The notes under the pieces are model-generated. The model was not told the DNA's origin. It was given only the letters and a program-made list of their open reading frames with translations, and searched no databases. The position numbers and the translations under genes were made by a program. Source: Tribonema minus (lineage: Eukaryota; Sar; Xanthophyceae; Tribonematales; Tribonemataceae). Taken from it: 64,000 nucleotides of DNA. The stretch is from positions 434,001 through 498,000 of the forward strand of contig JAFCMP010000552.1 of assembly GCA_017506865.1 (NCBI GenBank), in the 5' to 3' direction. Positions 24,838-34,903 of the stretch are shown here, piece by piece; within the stretch, counting starts at the first letter, position 1; the number at the start of each line of letters is the position of its first letter.

Positions 24838-26031
24838 ATGATGCCATCCCGGGGAGCAGAGCGCAGCCGCCGTATCCGTCAGCCGCCACAACCTGTAGCC
24901 GACGACTCCGTGCAGGATGCCAACAGTACTGTTGCACCAGAGCACGAGGTGCTACACCAGCATTTGAATGCAGCATCGTTAGCCGCACACCAGATCTGCA
25001 AGCAAACCAGATACGTGAGGCTCGAGAAGGAATGCGCCGCGCTCGAACGCGAGCTGCAGAACGCCGTTCAGGTCGCCAACGCGCTGTACCGCAAGCATAT
25101 ACAGTACGAGAGCAGATGTCACCAGGCTGTGACAGCGGCAGACAGGCTGGAGGAGATTGTGGCAGCTCAGACAGCGGCCTTGCTGGCTGCCACCACGCGC
25201 ACGCAACCCCGAACTTCTGAAGTTGCAGCTCAAACCGAGCAGGTTGCACAGACCAACAGTGAGGATGCTGCCGCAGCGGCGAGACTGGTGAGGAGCACAG
25301 AGCTCGAGGCAGCCCAGCACCAGCTGCAGGAAGCAGCGGCTGACACAGCCGCTCTCGCAGAGCGTATACGGTGCTTGGAAGCTGCTGTGCACGAGGAGAA
25401 ACAGCGGCGCGCATGCGCAGAGGATCTGCTGCACAGCCTGCGCGCGCAGCAGGAGCGTGCCGCCGCCGCCGCGGCAGCAGCAGCAGCAGCGGGAGACGCG
25501 CGCCGGGATGCGGTGGAGGCGCAGTCCGCCCGGCACGACGCGCTGCAGCTCAAGCAGGCGCAGCTGGAGCACGTCATTGACCAGCTCGAGGGTGTCATGC
25601 TGGCGCAGCAGCAGCGCCTGGCGCGGCTCGGCAGGCGCGGTGGCGCCGGCGCCGATGAAGGCGCCGCTGATGCTGCCGCGCGGCGTGCAGGCCGCAGCAG
25701 CCGCGGCCGCGACGCCTCTCACAGACAACAGCAGGAGTACACCGATGCTGATGTCGTTGGGCGGGGGGTGGAGGACGGCTGGCGATTCAGACCTGAAATG
25801 GGGGGGCGTGCGCTTGAGGGGGGGCATGACTCAGGGTCAGAGTCATCCCCCGTTCTCTCGCCTCCGCGCTCGCCGGAGTCCCGCTATTCGCAGCAGCAGC
25901 AGCCTCGCGGGCGCCCGCCGCTACCCCCTGCTAGGCGCGGCAGCGAGGACGCGAATGTGGTAGACGTCAGGGTGAGCTGCAGTTGGCCGCCTGCGCCCGG
26001 CAGTGGGCGCCGCCATGAAGAGCGGCAATGA
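24838..26031 (+). CDS. Coiled-coil protein, no recognised domain
   Basis: Single exon of 397 residues; the ATG follows CTACC and is immediately followed by a second ATG. Residues about 45-280 are heptad-like and rich in Ala, Glu, Gln and Arg (for example YVRLEKECAALERELQNAV), ending with an Ala run of about twelve residues in the middle. This predicts long helices and probable dimerisation. The last 120 residues are disordered, with Ser-Pro clusters (SPVLSPPRSPESR) that could be phosphorylated. There is no signal peptide, membrane segment or catalytic motif. A structural or scaffold role is plausible but is inference. Intron-free and strongly codon-biased, so I believe it is real. Confidence 0.65.
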   Translation: MMPSRGAERSRRIRQPPQPVADDSVQDANSTVAPEHEVLHQHLNAASLAAHQICKQTRYVRLEKECAALERELQNAVQVANALYRKHIQYESRCHQAVTAADRLEEIVAAQTAALLAATTRTQPRTSEVAAQTEQVAQTNSEDAAAAARLVRSTELEAAQHQLQEAAADTAALAERIRCLEAAVHEEKQRRACAEDLLHSLRAQQERAAAAAAAAAAAGDARRDAVEAQSARHDALQLKQAQLEHVIDQLEGVMLAQQQRLARLGRRGGAGADEGAADAAARRAGRSSRGRDASHRQQQEYTDADVVGRGVEDGWRFRPEMGGRALEGGHDSGSESSPVLSPPRSPESRYSQQQQPRGRPPLPPARRGSEDANVVDVRVSCSWPPAPGSGRRHEERQ

Positions 26032-27575
26032 CAAAATGCACCATCGCGCATAAACTGAGGGTCCGGTCTTGAAAGGCCCTGCGATGTGTGTCTATACAAA
26101 GTATAATTTGCGTGTTTCAGAGGGGTTTCGGAAAGTCAGTACAGAACAAAGTCGTTGCGGCGCGGCACGGTGCGCGGTTGACCATGTTGAAGTTGTGTCG
26201 ACTCAGCCTGCCACAAGGGGCTCAGCAATGCACCTACACGGGCCTCAGCACTTGATGACATTGAGTGTAACAGCGGTCTTGGACTGCAAGAAATGCAACC
26301 ACCGTACATGAGTGCTTCTCGCTCCCTGTCTCGTTGTGTGCGCGCGCGCCATGTTGCCACAGTGCTCGGCAATGCATTGCCGCGTCATGCACGTATGCAT
26401 GCGGTCTCGACAACGTCATTGTTGCCACGATATGTATGCATCTGGGTTTGTCGTGCCGAGCGTACCATCCTGTTGAAATCCGCACCTGGTTCATCTGGCT
26501 GCCTAGCATGCACGCAACATTTGAAATTTGCTGCCTCGTCACCAAGTACATTGAATATGCTCATGAAGTTGCATTGTAAACCAGTAACATCGGCACAGCT
26601 GCTTAGACATATAGGCTGGCGCTGCCAAGCTGGCCAATGCTGCACCCATACACAGAAGTAAATCATAGTTGAAGAGGACGAAAAGCATGGCACCACCAGG
26701 CATGCTGCCTCATTTTCTGCTCTCACACAAAGTTGATGGAGATGGCAGACAGTGCAACGAGAAATGGGGCAGTCGATTTGACGTGAAAGATTGCAAGCGA
26801 GCGTTCTGTTAGCTCTTGAATGGCGGCGCCATTGAGTGCGACGCACGCAGCATTGCCACAGCAAAACACAGCGATGCATGCAGTAAAGATTGAGATGCGC
26901 ACGCCCCCGTCAGCACATGCACACCAGTCGCATTTACGTCAGGCAGGATAGGCTGCTGCCTTGTGGGTGGCCGCCGCCGCCGATGCGCGCCGCGTGCGGC
27001 GCGACAAGTAATGGACACACAACAGCTATGACTGAGACACCGATGACACAGACCGCTACTGCTGCGCCATCTCAGGAGGTACGTGGGCACAACCGTAGCG
27101 ATGTTCCTCGCGGCGACGGCGCCAGTTCAACTTCAAGTTGTATGGATGCGTCAGATCAGCGGAGACGCTGCTAAACTACTATTCCAGCTGCCACGCCTGC
27201 GGCAACGTATGTTGTGACCCTGCCTCGACCGGCTCCGCGCTGCTGTGCTTGACCTGAGCGCTGCGATGGGCAAGGGTAGGTATGCACGACAAACAGCAAC
27301 GCCGACAGAGGTATTGCCCATGCGGCAGCAGCGCACTCCTCACATGGACCCTGCACACTTGTACCAGGGCGCTCCGCGTGCGGGTGGAGCCAGGGCGCAT
27401 TGTAACGCCACGCGCTGCTGCTGCTACTGCGGAGCAGCATGCCGGGCCGCTGCGAAGCGCGAGGTGACTGCAGCAGAAGCTGCTGGCGCAGCAGCTGCCA
27501 CTGCCGCCGCCGCTCACGCCGCCGCTGCCGCTGCGCTTTCTGCCGCCGCTGCAGCCGCCAGAACGGGATCCTTTC
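26032..27575. other. Intergenic between convergent genes
   Basis: No firm gene. An alanine-rich plus-strand frame at about 27245-27685 overlaps the end of the subtilase gene and reflects GC-rich triplet repeats (CCGCCG, GCTGCC), so I do not call it. Confidence 0.45.
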
Positions 27576-27864
27576 TTACACCCCCGCCACGGCTCCTAGT
27601 CGTGGATCGTCCATGGAGTCGAATGGCGTCGCCATCTGCAGCCCCCCCTGCGAGCCGCTGCTGCCGCGGCTCGCGCTGCTGCTGAAGCGCGCCGCCGCTG
27701 CCGCCGCCGACGCATCGGACGGCTGGTGCCGCTTCGGCGTCAGCAGCGACTTGCCATCGTGAGCGCTGGCTTCACCCGTGTCGCGCCGCATCTCGCGCGC
27801 GGCCTCGCCGCCCCTGGCGCCGCCCCCGCCGCCGCTGCAGCCGCCTGCAGACTGCGGCTGCCGC

Positions 27865-27954
<90 letters not shown>

Positions 27955-30900
27955 GGCTTGCGCGGCGAGCTCGTCGGCCGCTTCTGCCCCCTGCCGCCGC
28001 CGCGCGGCCGCGCGCGCCACGGCTCCTTGCGCCCCACGCACAGGATCAGCAGCCCCGCGACGCCGCTGGCGACGGCGATGGCGCCGAGCACCGCGCCGAT
28101 GTAGACATAGCTGCTCGTGCGCACGATGCCGTCGAGGATCGGAGAGCGGATCTTGGCGGAGTTCGCTGAGCCCGACAGCCCCGACGCGTCGGCGGCGGCG
28201 GTGAAGAGGTCGTAGTCGCCGGCAGCGAGCGTCACGGCGGTTACAGTCCCGTACGGCTGCCCCGCGGCGCAGCGCGCGCAGTCGTACGTCCCCGCCGTCG
28301 CGGTCGTCGCGCACACGCAGCCGTCCGAGGTCACGCCGCTGAGCGCTGACACGAGGCGCGCCACCAGCGCCGCGTTCTCGCCGCCCGTGTCCTCCGACAC
28401 GGCCAGCAGGTACGCGAGCACTGCGCCGCCGGCGGTGATGTCGGCGACCGTCACGCGCAGCGACACCGCCGCCGCGTCCGCGGCGCCCGCGACCGTGTCC
28501 ACGCGCACGAGCGCGACGTCCGCCGCCGCCGCCGCGCCGCTGGCGGCGAAGCCCGCCGCGAGCGCGGCCGCGAAGGCGCCCGCGTAGTTGGCGGTCGTCG
28601 CCTCCTGCGGCGAGGAGCCGGCGACGGTGAAGCGCGCGCTCACGTACATGGCCGTGTCGGCGTAGCTCAGGAGGCCGGGCTGGTAGCCCACGACCTGGCC
28701 GCCGGTGACGACGAGCGCGAAGAAGGGCGGCTGTGTCGGCGTCGCGACGCGCGACGCCGTCACCGTGACGGCGAACGACGCGTACGCCTGCGCGTCCGGG
28801 ACGGTCACGCGCTCCACCGTGTTGACGCCGTCCGCGCCGGGGCCGCCATTGGGGTGGAAGACGCTGTGCGTGTAGCCGTCGAAGGCCGTGACGAGCAGAT
28901 CGAGGTCGTTGAGCACTGGGGACGCCGCGCCGACGGCGCCCGCGGGCTCCACAAAGACCATGGTCGCGCGGAAGTCGCCGGCGTACGCGGCGTCGACGGC
29001 GAACGTGTACGTCTTCACCATGCCCGTGACGTTCATGTACACCATGTCCTGCGCGTGCATGTCGACGGAGCCGGCGACGTTGAGCGCGGCGTCGAGCAGC
29101 ACGCGCCCCCAGCCCTGGTAGCCGTCGGGCCCCGTGCCGAGCGGCACCGTCGCCGCGAGGCCGCGGTACGCCGTCATGGGCACCGCGGCGTTGACGAGCA
29201 CGGCCTTGACGAGCGCGCCGGAGGGGTTGTGGATGTCCGAGGGGTTGGGCGCGCCGCTCGGGTACCACCCCTGCAAAAAGTACTGGCGGATCATGGCGGC
29301 GGCGGCGGCGACGACGGGCGTCGCCATGGACGTCCCCGCCTTGGCGGCGACGCGGCACGAGCCGGGCTCCGCGGGGTTCGCCTGCGCACTGAAGGTGTGG
29401 TAGCCCGGCGCGACGACGTCCGGCTTGATGCGGCCGTCGCCCGCGAGCGGCCCCTGCGAGGAGAAGTACGCGACGTTGCCGACGCCGCCGCCGAGCGGCG
29501 CGGACGCGCCCGTCGACTCCGACGCGCCCACGGCGATGACGTTCTTGGCGAGCGCGGGCGAGAGGACGGAGCCCGCGCCCGCGATCGCCGCGCCGCCGTC
29601 GCCCGCGCAGCCGCTCGCGGCGTCGCCGCAGTTGCCTGCGGCGACAACGACGACGGCGTCGGGCCGCGCGTACGCCCACGCGTCGAGCTGCGCGTCGAGC
29701 GTCGTGTACGAGTCGCGCGCGGCGCCCCACGAGTTGGAGCTCACGCGCGCGCCCGCCGCGTACGGCGCCGCGAGCATCTGCGCCGCGAGGTCCGACGGCG
29801 TGTAGAGCGCGCCCGCGGCGTCGCCGAAGTCGAAGACGGCAAGCTTTGCGGCGAATGCGAGGCCGTCGCCGAGGTGCTGGCCCGGCGCCCCCGCCGCTGA
29901 GCGCTGCGCGCCGGCGAGCGTCCCCGCGACATGCGTGCCGTGCCCCGCCTGCTCGTCGCCGCAGTCCACGTAGCCGACGTACTGCACGACCTTGCGCTTG
30001 GCGAGGTCCGTGACGGGGTTGGTGTACGTGGAGCACGCGATGTTGTCCGTCGGGTCCTCCTCGGAGAAGAAGCAGCTCGCGAGGTCCACGCCGGAGTCGG
30101 CGACGGCGATGATCTCCGTGTCCGCCTGCGGGGGACGGCGGCGCGGCGGGCGCGTGCGCACGCGCGGTGTTAGCATACACTTGAACTGTGCGTAGACAGT
30201 ACAGTTGCATTATGTATGGGCCTCGGCGGCTCAGTGACACACTGCTTGCATGCATACGACTTGCTGCGGTGCGAGCTGGCAGCGGCTGTGTTGCGATATT
30301 CCATGTGCTGACGCGTGGCGCAGGCTCTGTGCTGCAGCGAGCAGTCACGCTGGCATGCTGTACCTTGAACTGCCAGGAGGTCAGTGATTCAACAGTCGAC
30401 AACATCGCTGATCAAGCGGTAGGCATACCGGCAGCAACTCTGCACAGCGCTGCAGGCCTCACTGGCGATGCGCAACGACAACTTGAATGAGCGCTGACAC
30501 TGACCACACAGCCACAAGGTGGGTGTGACGACGCCTGGGCCGTGCTCGCAGGCTTGCATGATTGTGTGTCCTACTACAGGCTAGAAATACACAATCTGAA
30601 GACTACCAGGTGACACAGGCAGTGCACAGCATAGCGACGGTACCTGCAGGCCCGCGGTCCACATGGGGTAGGCACCCTCCACGCCGCTCTGCACGATCCA
30701 CGCCGCCACCGTGTTGAGCGCCGTGACCGCGGGCAGCACGTCCACGTAGCACACGGCGTCGCTCGTCAGCAGGAATGCCGTCAGGCTGAGGAGGCAGTGG
30801 CGCCGGGCGAGCGCTGACCCGCTGCTGCTGAGCGCGTCCACCCCCCTGATGACCACCCTGTCGTGGGGGACGGCGCCGCTCCCGGCGTCTCCCTCGGCCC

Positions 30901-31648
30901 ACATCGCGTCGAAGTCGCAGGCGCTCTCCGCGTGCGCCTCCGCAACGGACCGCCACAGCGCGCGCTCCGGCTGGCCCGCCCAGTCACCTGCAGCTGCCAG
31001 GTGACGCGACCATAGCCCCCCGCCCAAGCCCCTGAGTTCGCCCTTCCACTGCTCGATGAAGCCTGTGCCCCAGACGCCGGGGGCCAGAGCAACGTCGAGC
31101 GCTGCTGGTATCGCCTCCTCGTTGGAGGTGCTTGCATCTGCTCCGGTCAAGTCAGCACCGCTGTTTGCACTTGTAGTTTCTCGTTTGATGAAGTTGTGGA
31201 CTGCAATGCTCGACTTGGCAGCGTGCGGCAGTGGATCCACGGAGAGCACTTCGTCCTGTGCTGCTAGCGCCGCCGCCTCGCCACCATTGGCATGTACCAG
31301 CAGGCAAGTTTCCTCGTGAGAAGAGTACATGACCTTGGTTCTTTGGTAGCTGACGATGCCGTCTACCACTCTGAGAGCATCGGCTTGCCGACCTGTGCAA
31401 ACCACCAGAGGCGTCCGGGCCTGCTGCTGCTCCCGCTGCGCGTGGAAGCGCGACCACTGGACCTCCATGGATGAGTCAAACGACGCTTGCAAGCTATCTG
31501 TCTGTAGCAAGGACTCGTCTTCAAGCCCAGACCGCCACATTGCATTGAACTTCGCCAACGATATTGGGACTTTGGAGGCACTGACCGCAGCCGAAGCCAA
31601 GACAGCGAAAGCAATCATCCTTGTGCGCGCCATCACGCAATGTACCAT
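27576..31648 (-). CDS. S8 subtilisin-like serine protease, membrane-anchored
   Basis: Two exons, 31648-30644 and 30125-27576, joined in phase, give 1184 residues. The N-terminus has a hydrophobic signal (MIAFAVLASAAVSAS); the start may be Met1 or Met6. Residues up to about 330 resemble a propeptide. The catalytic triad is Asp345 (AVADSGVD), His397 (GHGTHVAGT) and Ser601 (AGTSMATPV), with the oxyanion Asn500 (AAGN). The downstream beta-rich region (SPVLNDLDLLVTAFDG) matches the Kp43/TagB-like subtilase group. One membrane helix follows (YIGAVLGAIAVASGVAGLLIL), then a basic stop-transfer and a tail with 29 consecutive glutamines. The likely topology is a secreted or vacuolar catalytic domain with a cytoplasmic tail. 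The catalytic exon is very GC-rich with long overlapping frames on both strands; those are shadows. Confidence 0.9.
27867..27953 (-). repeat. Uninterrupted (CAG)29 coding for polyglutamine
   Basis: Twenty-nine CTG units on the plus strand read as CAG, hence glutamine, in the subtilase cytoplasmic tail. Not one unit is interrupted, which suggests recent expansion and length instability. Confidence 0.92.
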
Positions 31649-32559
31649 GGCGCCGGCGATGCTTGGCGTCCAGCCCCTCCTAGTAGAGGTCTTATACTAC
31701 TGCGGCGCCATCATCTGCGTTCCATCTTCTTGTTCGGCTGCAATGACGGATCAGCATCATTTGTTCAAAGTTTTACGTTACATTTTGAAGGGACACGAAC
31801 GCTTGCAGTGGGGTCCGCGTTCCACAGGCCTGGAAAAAAAGTTGATCAAAAATCTGTTGAATTTTGATTACATTTCAAGTAGAAAAGACTCGTTAGTTCT
31901 GGCGAGTCTTGTCTACAAAACCTAAACCCCACACCGCACATCAGCACACTGTGCGCCAGCATTTCCTGATCAAGCGACCATGCACAAATTCATAGACTAT
32001 ACTTTTTTCTCAAGACTTGAAAGCAGCTGCGCTGCCGGAGTCCTGGGTCGTGGGCCCAGACCCGGGATTGTTTGCGGCTGAGCAGCGCGCTGCTGTACAT
32101 CGCGCTTGACTTTGACGGGCATTTGTAAAACATTGCGTCATGCAGAGCATATGCAACAAAGACACAATATGACAGTGATGGCTCCCAGAGCACACAGGGT
32201 GTGCCTAAGCGCATCCCATTCCCACTCAAGTACATCTCCAGTTCAGGGCCCATTATGGTGACCTTGGCCTGCATGAAAACTTTGAGATGGAGTCTGCGTG
32301 GAGCTGGGTGGCCCTAAGACGGGTCTGTCTGTGGGGGGAGAGTCTTGTAGCTTTGTTTGGTATCCCTGCTAGTATGTGGGGGACAGTCGCTTGCGGGTGC
32401 TTTGTTGGGGGTGATGTGGGGGGCGGGGTGTGGCGTGCAAGCTTTGCATGCTACATCCAAGAGTGAGAACAAGGCGACACACCTACAACATGGCATTTCC
32501 ACAGCCACAAGTGGAATATAATAAAAGTACAGCTACCACTACGACCACTACAATACCCC

Positions 32560-33930
32560 CCTCCCCCTGCAGTTGCGGAACTCCCAGCAACTGCTTCACT
32601 GTAATCAAGCTCCAGCACACATGTCCGCCTTCAGCTCGCGGGCGACACTTCAGCGCCATTGTGGTTGCAGCAAGCCCCACAATATGGTGCCTGGTGCCGT
32701 CACAGTTAGGTCCGGCACAGCTGTTGCTGCCGCTGCTGCTGGCAAGCGCGCAGGCTTAACGCGCTCCAGCCCCCTCTTGCATCCTGATACAGGCATCACT
32801 CCAAAGGAGTGGTTGCAGCAAAGATGGGCGTTGTAGATTATTGCTATTAATCTATAGGCCCCAAGAAAGTGCCTCTGTTGCAGGTGCGGAACGAATGCAG
32901 GTCCTGCTGCTGCTGGTGCTGCTGCTGCCAACGAGTCCACAAGCGCGCTGCAATCCCTAGCGTTGCCCTGAGCGATGCTGTTGCTAGCAGCATCCCACAA
33001 GCGCGCACCGGCCCCTTGCGCTGTGACAGTCCTCCACATCTGGGCAATACTCCAGGGGAGTGGATGTAGCAATCCTGGGCGCCAACAGGATAGTGCCTCT
33101 GCATGCCGCTGCCAACACTCCAGGCGCGCTCCACTTTATAGGTCCATCCTGAGCTGCCAGCGCAGCTGCAGCTACTGTCGTCGATCCCACAACCGCAACC
33201 CAACCAGCCACAAGCTCCGTCGTCTGCATGTGTGCAACTAAGTTATGAATGTGCTGGTGCTGATCTAACAAGCAACTATGTAGGTGTGTGGTTGTAAAGA
33301 TCTGTGGCATGCATGGCTTACTTGTCTCTGCAGCCTGGGCTGCTGCTGATGCTGATGATGATGCTGCTGCTGGGGGAGCCATAGTGGATGTGGTTGGGTG
33401 GCTTCAGTCACTGTGCCTCTACTTGGTCTTGTTGCTCCAGCTCTCAGGTTGTGCGCTTATGCAGAGATCTCATAGCCATCAATACTTGCAAACCCCCAAA
33501 CAAGGGGCAAGTCTTAATAGTCATGAAGATCCACTACAGTGCAGCAGTCTCACTTCCTATGCTCTGAGTGTATGTACACAAGACTGAACATGAGGGCACT
33601 GACACATCATAAGCCTATTGATAATAAGTACTTCAATTATATACATCAAACCGTGTCACTGATGCTGCTGCTGCAGTTGGTGGTGCTGTCGGTGCTGCTG
33701 ATGCTGCTCCCTACGCTGCTGGTATTGCTGCTGCGGCTTCTGGCATGCTGGTCCAACAACTCCGTAAGCGCGCGCCAACAAAAGTCTGAGCTGCTCTCCA
33801 CAAACGCGCTCCAGCTTCGAGCTCCGTCCTCCGCATGCGAGCAGCACTGCAGCAGAGTAGACATAGCAATCCTGGGCGCCAACAGGCGCCTGCACGGGTA
33901 CCGTACATTCCCGTCTTCAGTGCAGCTGTA
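32560..33930. repeat. Two diverged copies of a long CTG-rich unit
   Basis: The block at about 32880-33100 (CTGCTG.., CACAAGCGCGC.., GAGTGGATGTAGCAATCCTGGGCGCCAACAGG) is recognisably repeated at about 33665-33890 (CTGCTG.., CACAAACGCGCTCCAG.., GTAGACATAGCAATCCTGGGCGCCAACAGG). Minus-strand frames of both encode similar strings (VGAQDCYIHSPGVL / VGAQDCYVYSAAVL), but with no start, family or clean splice sites. It could be an old duplicated exon or a mobile-element remnant. Confidence 0.55.
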
Positions 33931-34096
33931 GATCCAGGTCTAGACGATCGCTGTTGCCACCAACCTTGCTTAGCCTGCTCTCGAATTGCTTCTTGCTCTA
34001 CTGCACACCGTGGGCGCTGCATGACGGTGACTGCAAGGCCGGCGAAGCACTGCCAGCGAGCCTCCGAGTGAGCACGCAACCGCGGCCCCAGAGCGC

Positions 34097-34125
34097 GTGA
34101 CACGTGTCAAAATGACACGCGTCAC
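34097..34125. promoter_or_regulatory. 13-bp near-perfect palindrome containing CACGTG
   Basis: GTGACACGTGTCA, then AAA, then TGACACGCGTCAC: a 13-bp inverted repeat with one mismatch. The left arm contains the E-box/G-box core CACGTG. No gene start is close enough to assign it. Confidence 0.5.
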
Positions 34126-34805
34126 CCAGTGAATCTGCGTACTCCAAGCCCTCTGAGCCCATCCACGTGTCGACAAAAAGCCACGTGGCACACTTCACCG
34201 CTTAAGAGATCCGGCTTTTTTCCCCCGTGCCGAGGCACGCGGCGGCCGCGACCCCAGGAGAAATTCGCCAGTCCCCAAGCTCTCGCCCAAGCCCCATCCG
34301 CCAGCGCCTCTCGGCCTGCGTCGCTAAACCGTTTTGCACACCACACCACCGTAACCAAACTCGATGGAAGCCTGGTCTACGACCCAGGAACTGCCAGCAG
34401 GCGCCGCCGCTGCGCGCGTGCCCGCTAGCATTGCTGCGCCAGCGCCACTACCTGCCACGTCCCAAGCATCCACTACACAAGCCACTGCCACCTTGTCGAA
34501 CACAAAAAAACAAACAAACAAAAAGCACCTTCCCCGACACACATACGCGCACACGCGCGCGGCCTAGATTCTCGCTCTGCTCTGCAAAGCCTGGGGCCTT
34601 GCTGCGAGCTTCGCTCGCAGATAAGCCCTGGTTGTGATACATGTGCGCAATGCGCCAGGACTGTGGTCATCTCGTTCATGTATTGGGGACCCAGTCCTGG
34701 ACCATCATGTCAGGATTAAGTGGCAGCATGGGGCATGTGCGCGGAACCGCTGTTGTGATACGCGCGTCCCCCCCCCCCCCTCCCTCCCCCCCCCGCTCCC
34801 TATAG

Positions 34806-34836
<31 letters not shown>

Positions 34837-34903
34837 CTCCTGCGCAGCCGCGCGACCACCGTAAAGCGTGCTAGATGTCAACGCAACGCAGCGCTGCGGC
34901 TGC

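Larger units (their letters stand above)
31649..34903. other. Repeat-bearing intergenic region
   Basis: No gene I can support. The part 31750-31930 is AT-richer and holds a perfect 8-bp stem with a 10-base loop (31885-31910). The part 32560-33930 carries degenerate copies of a several-hundred-base unit (see separate entry). 34602-34620 is an 8-bp stem with a TTC loop. A C-run cluster lies at 34770-34825. Confidence 0.5.

Noticed and set aside
24979-25827. 282-codon minus-strand frame over the coiled-coil gene
   Set aside because: Cys/Leu-rich antisense of an Ala/Glu/Gln-rich helix region; no start context or family.
28854-29900. 348-codon plus-strand frame antisense to the subtilase
   Set aside because: Arg/Val/His-rich shadow of the coding strand with no motif.
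27772-30405. 877-codon minus-strand frame overlapping the subtilase
   Set aside because: It is an Arg/Ala-rich out-of-frame reading of a very GC-rich gene; the other frame carries the complete catalytic triad and signal peptide.
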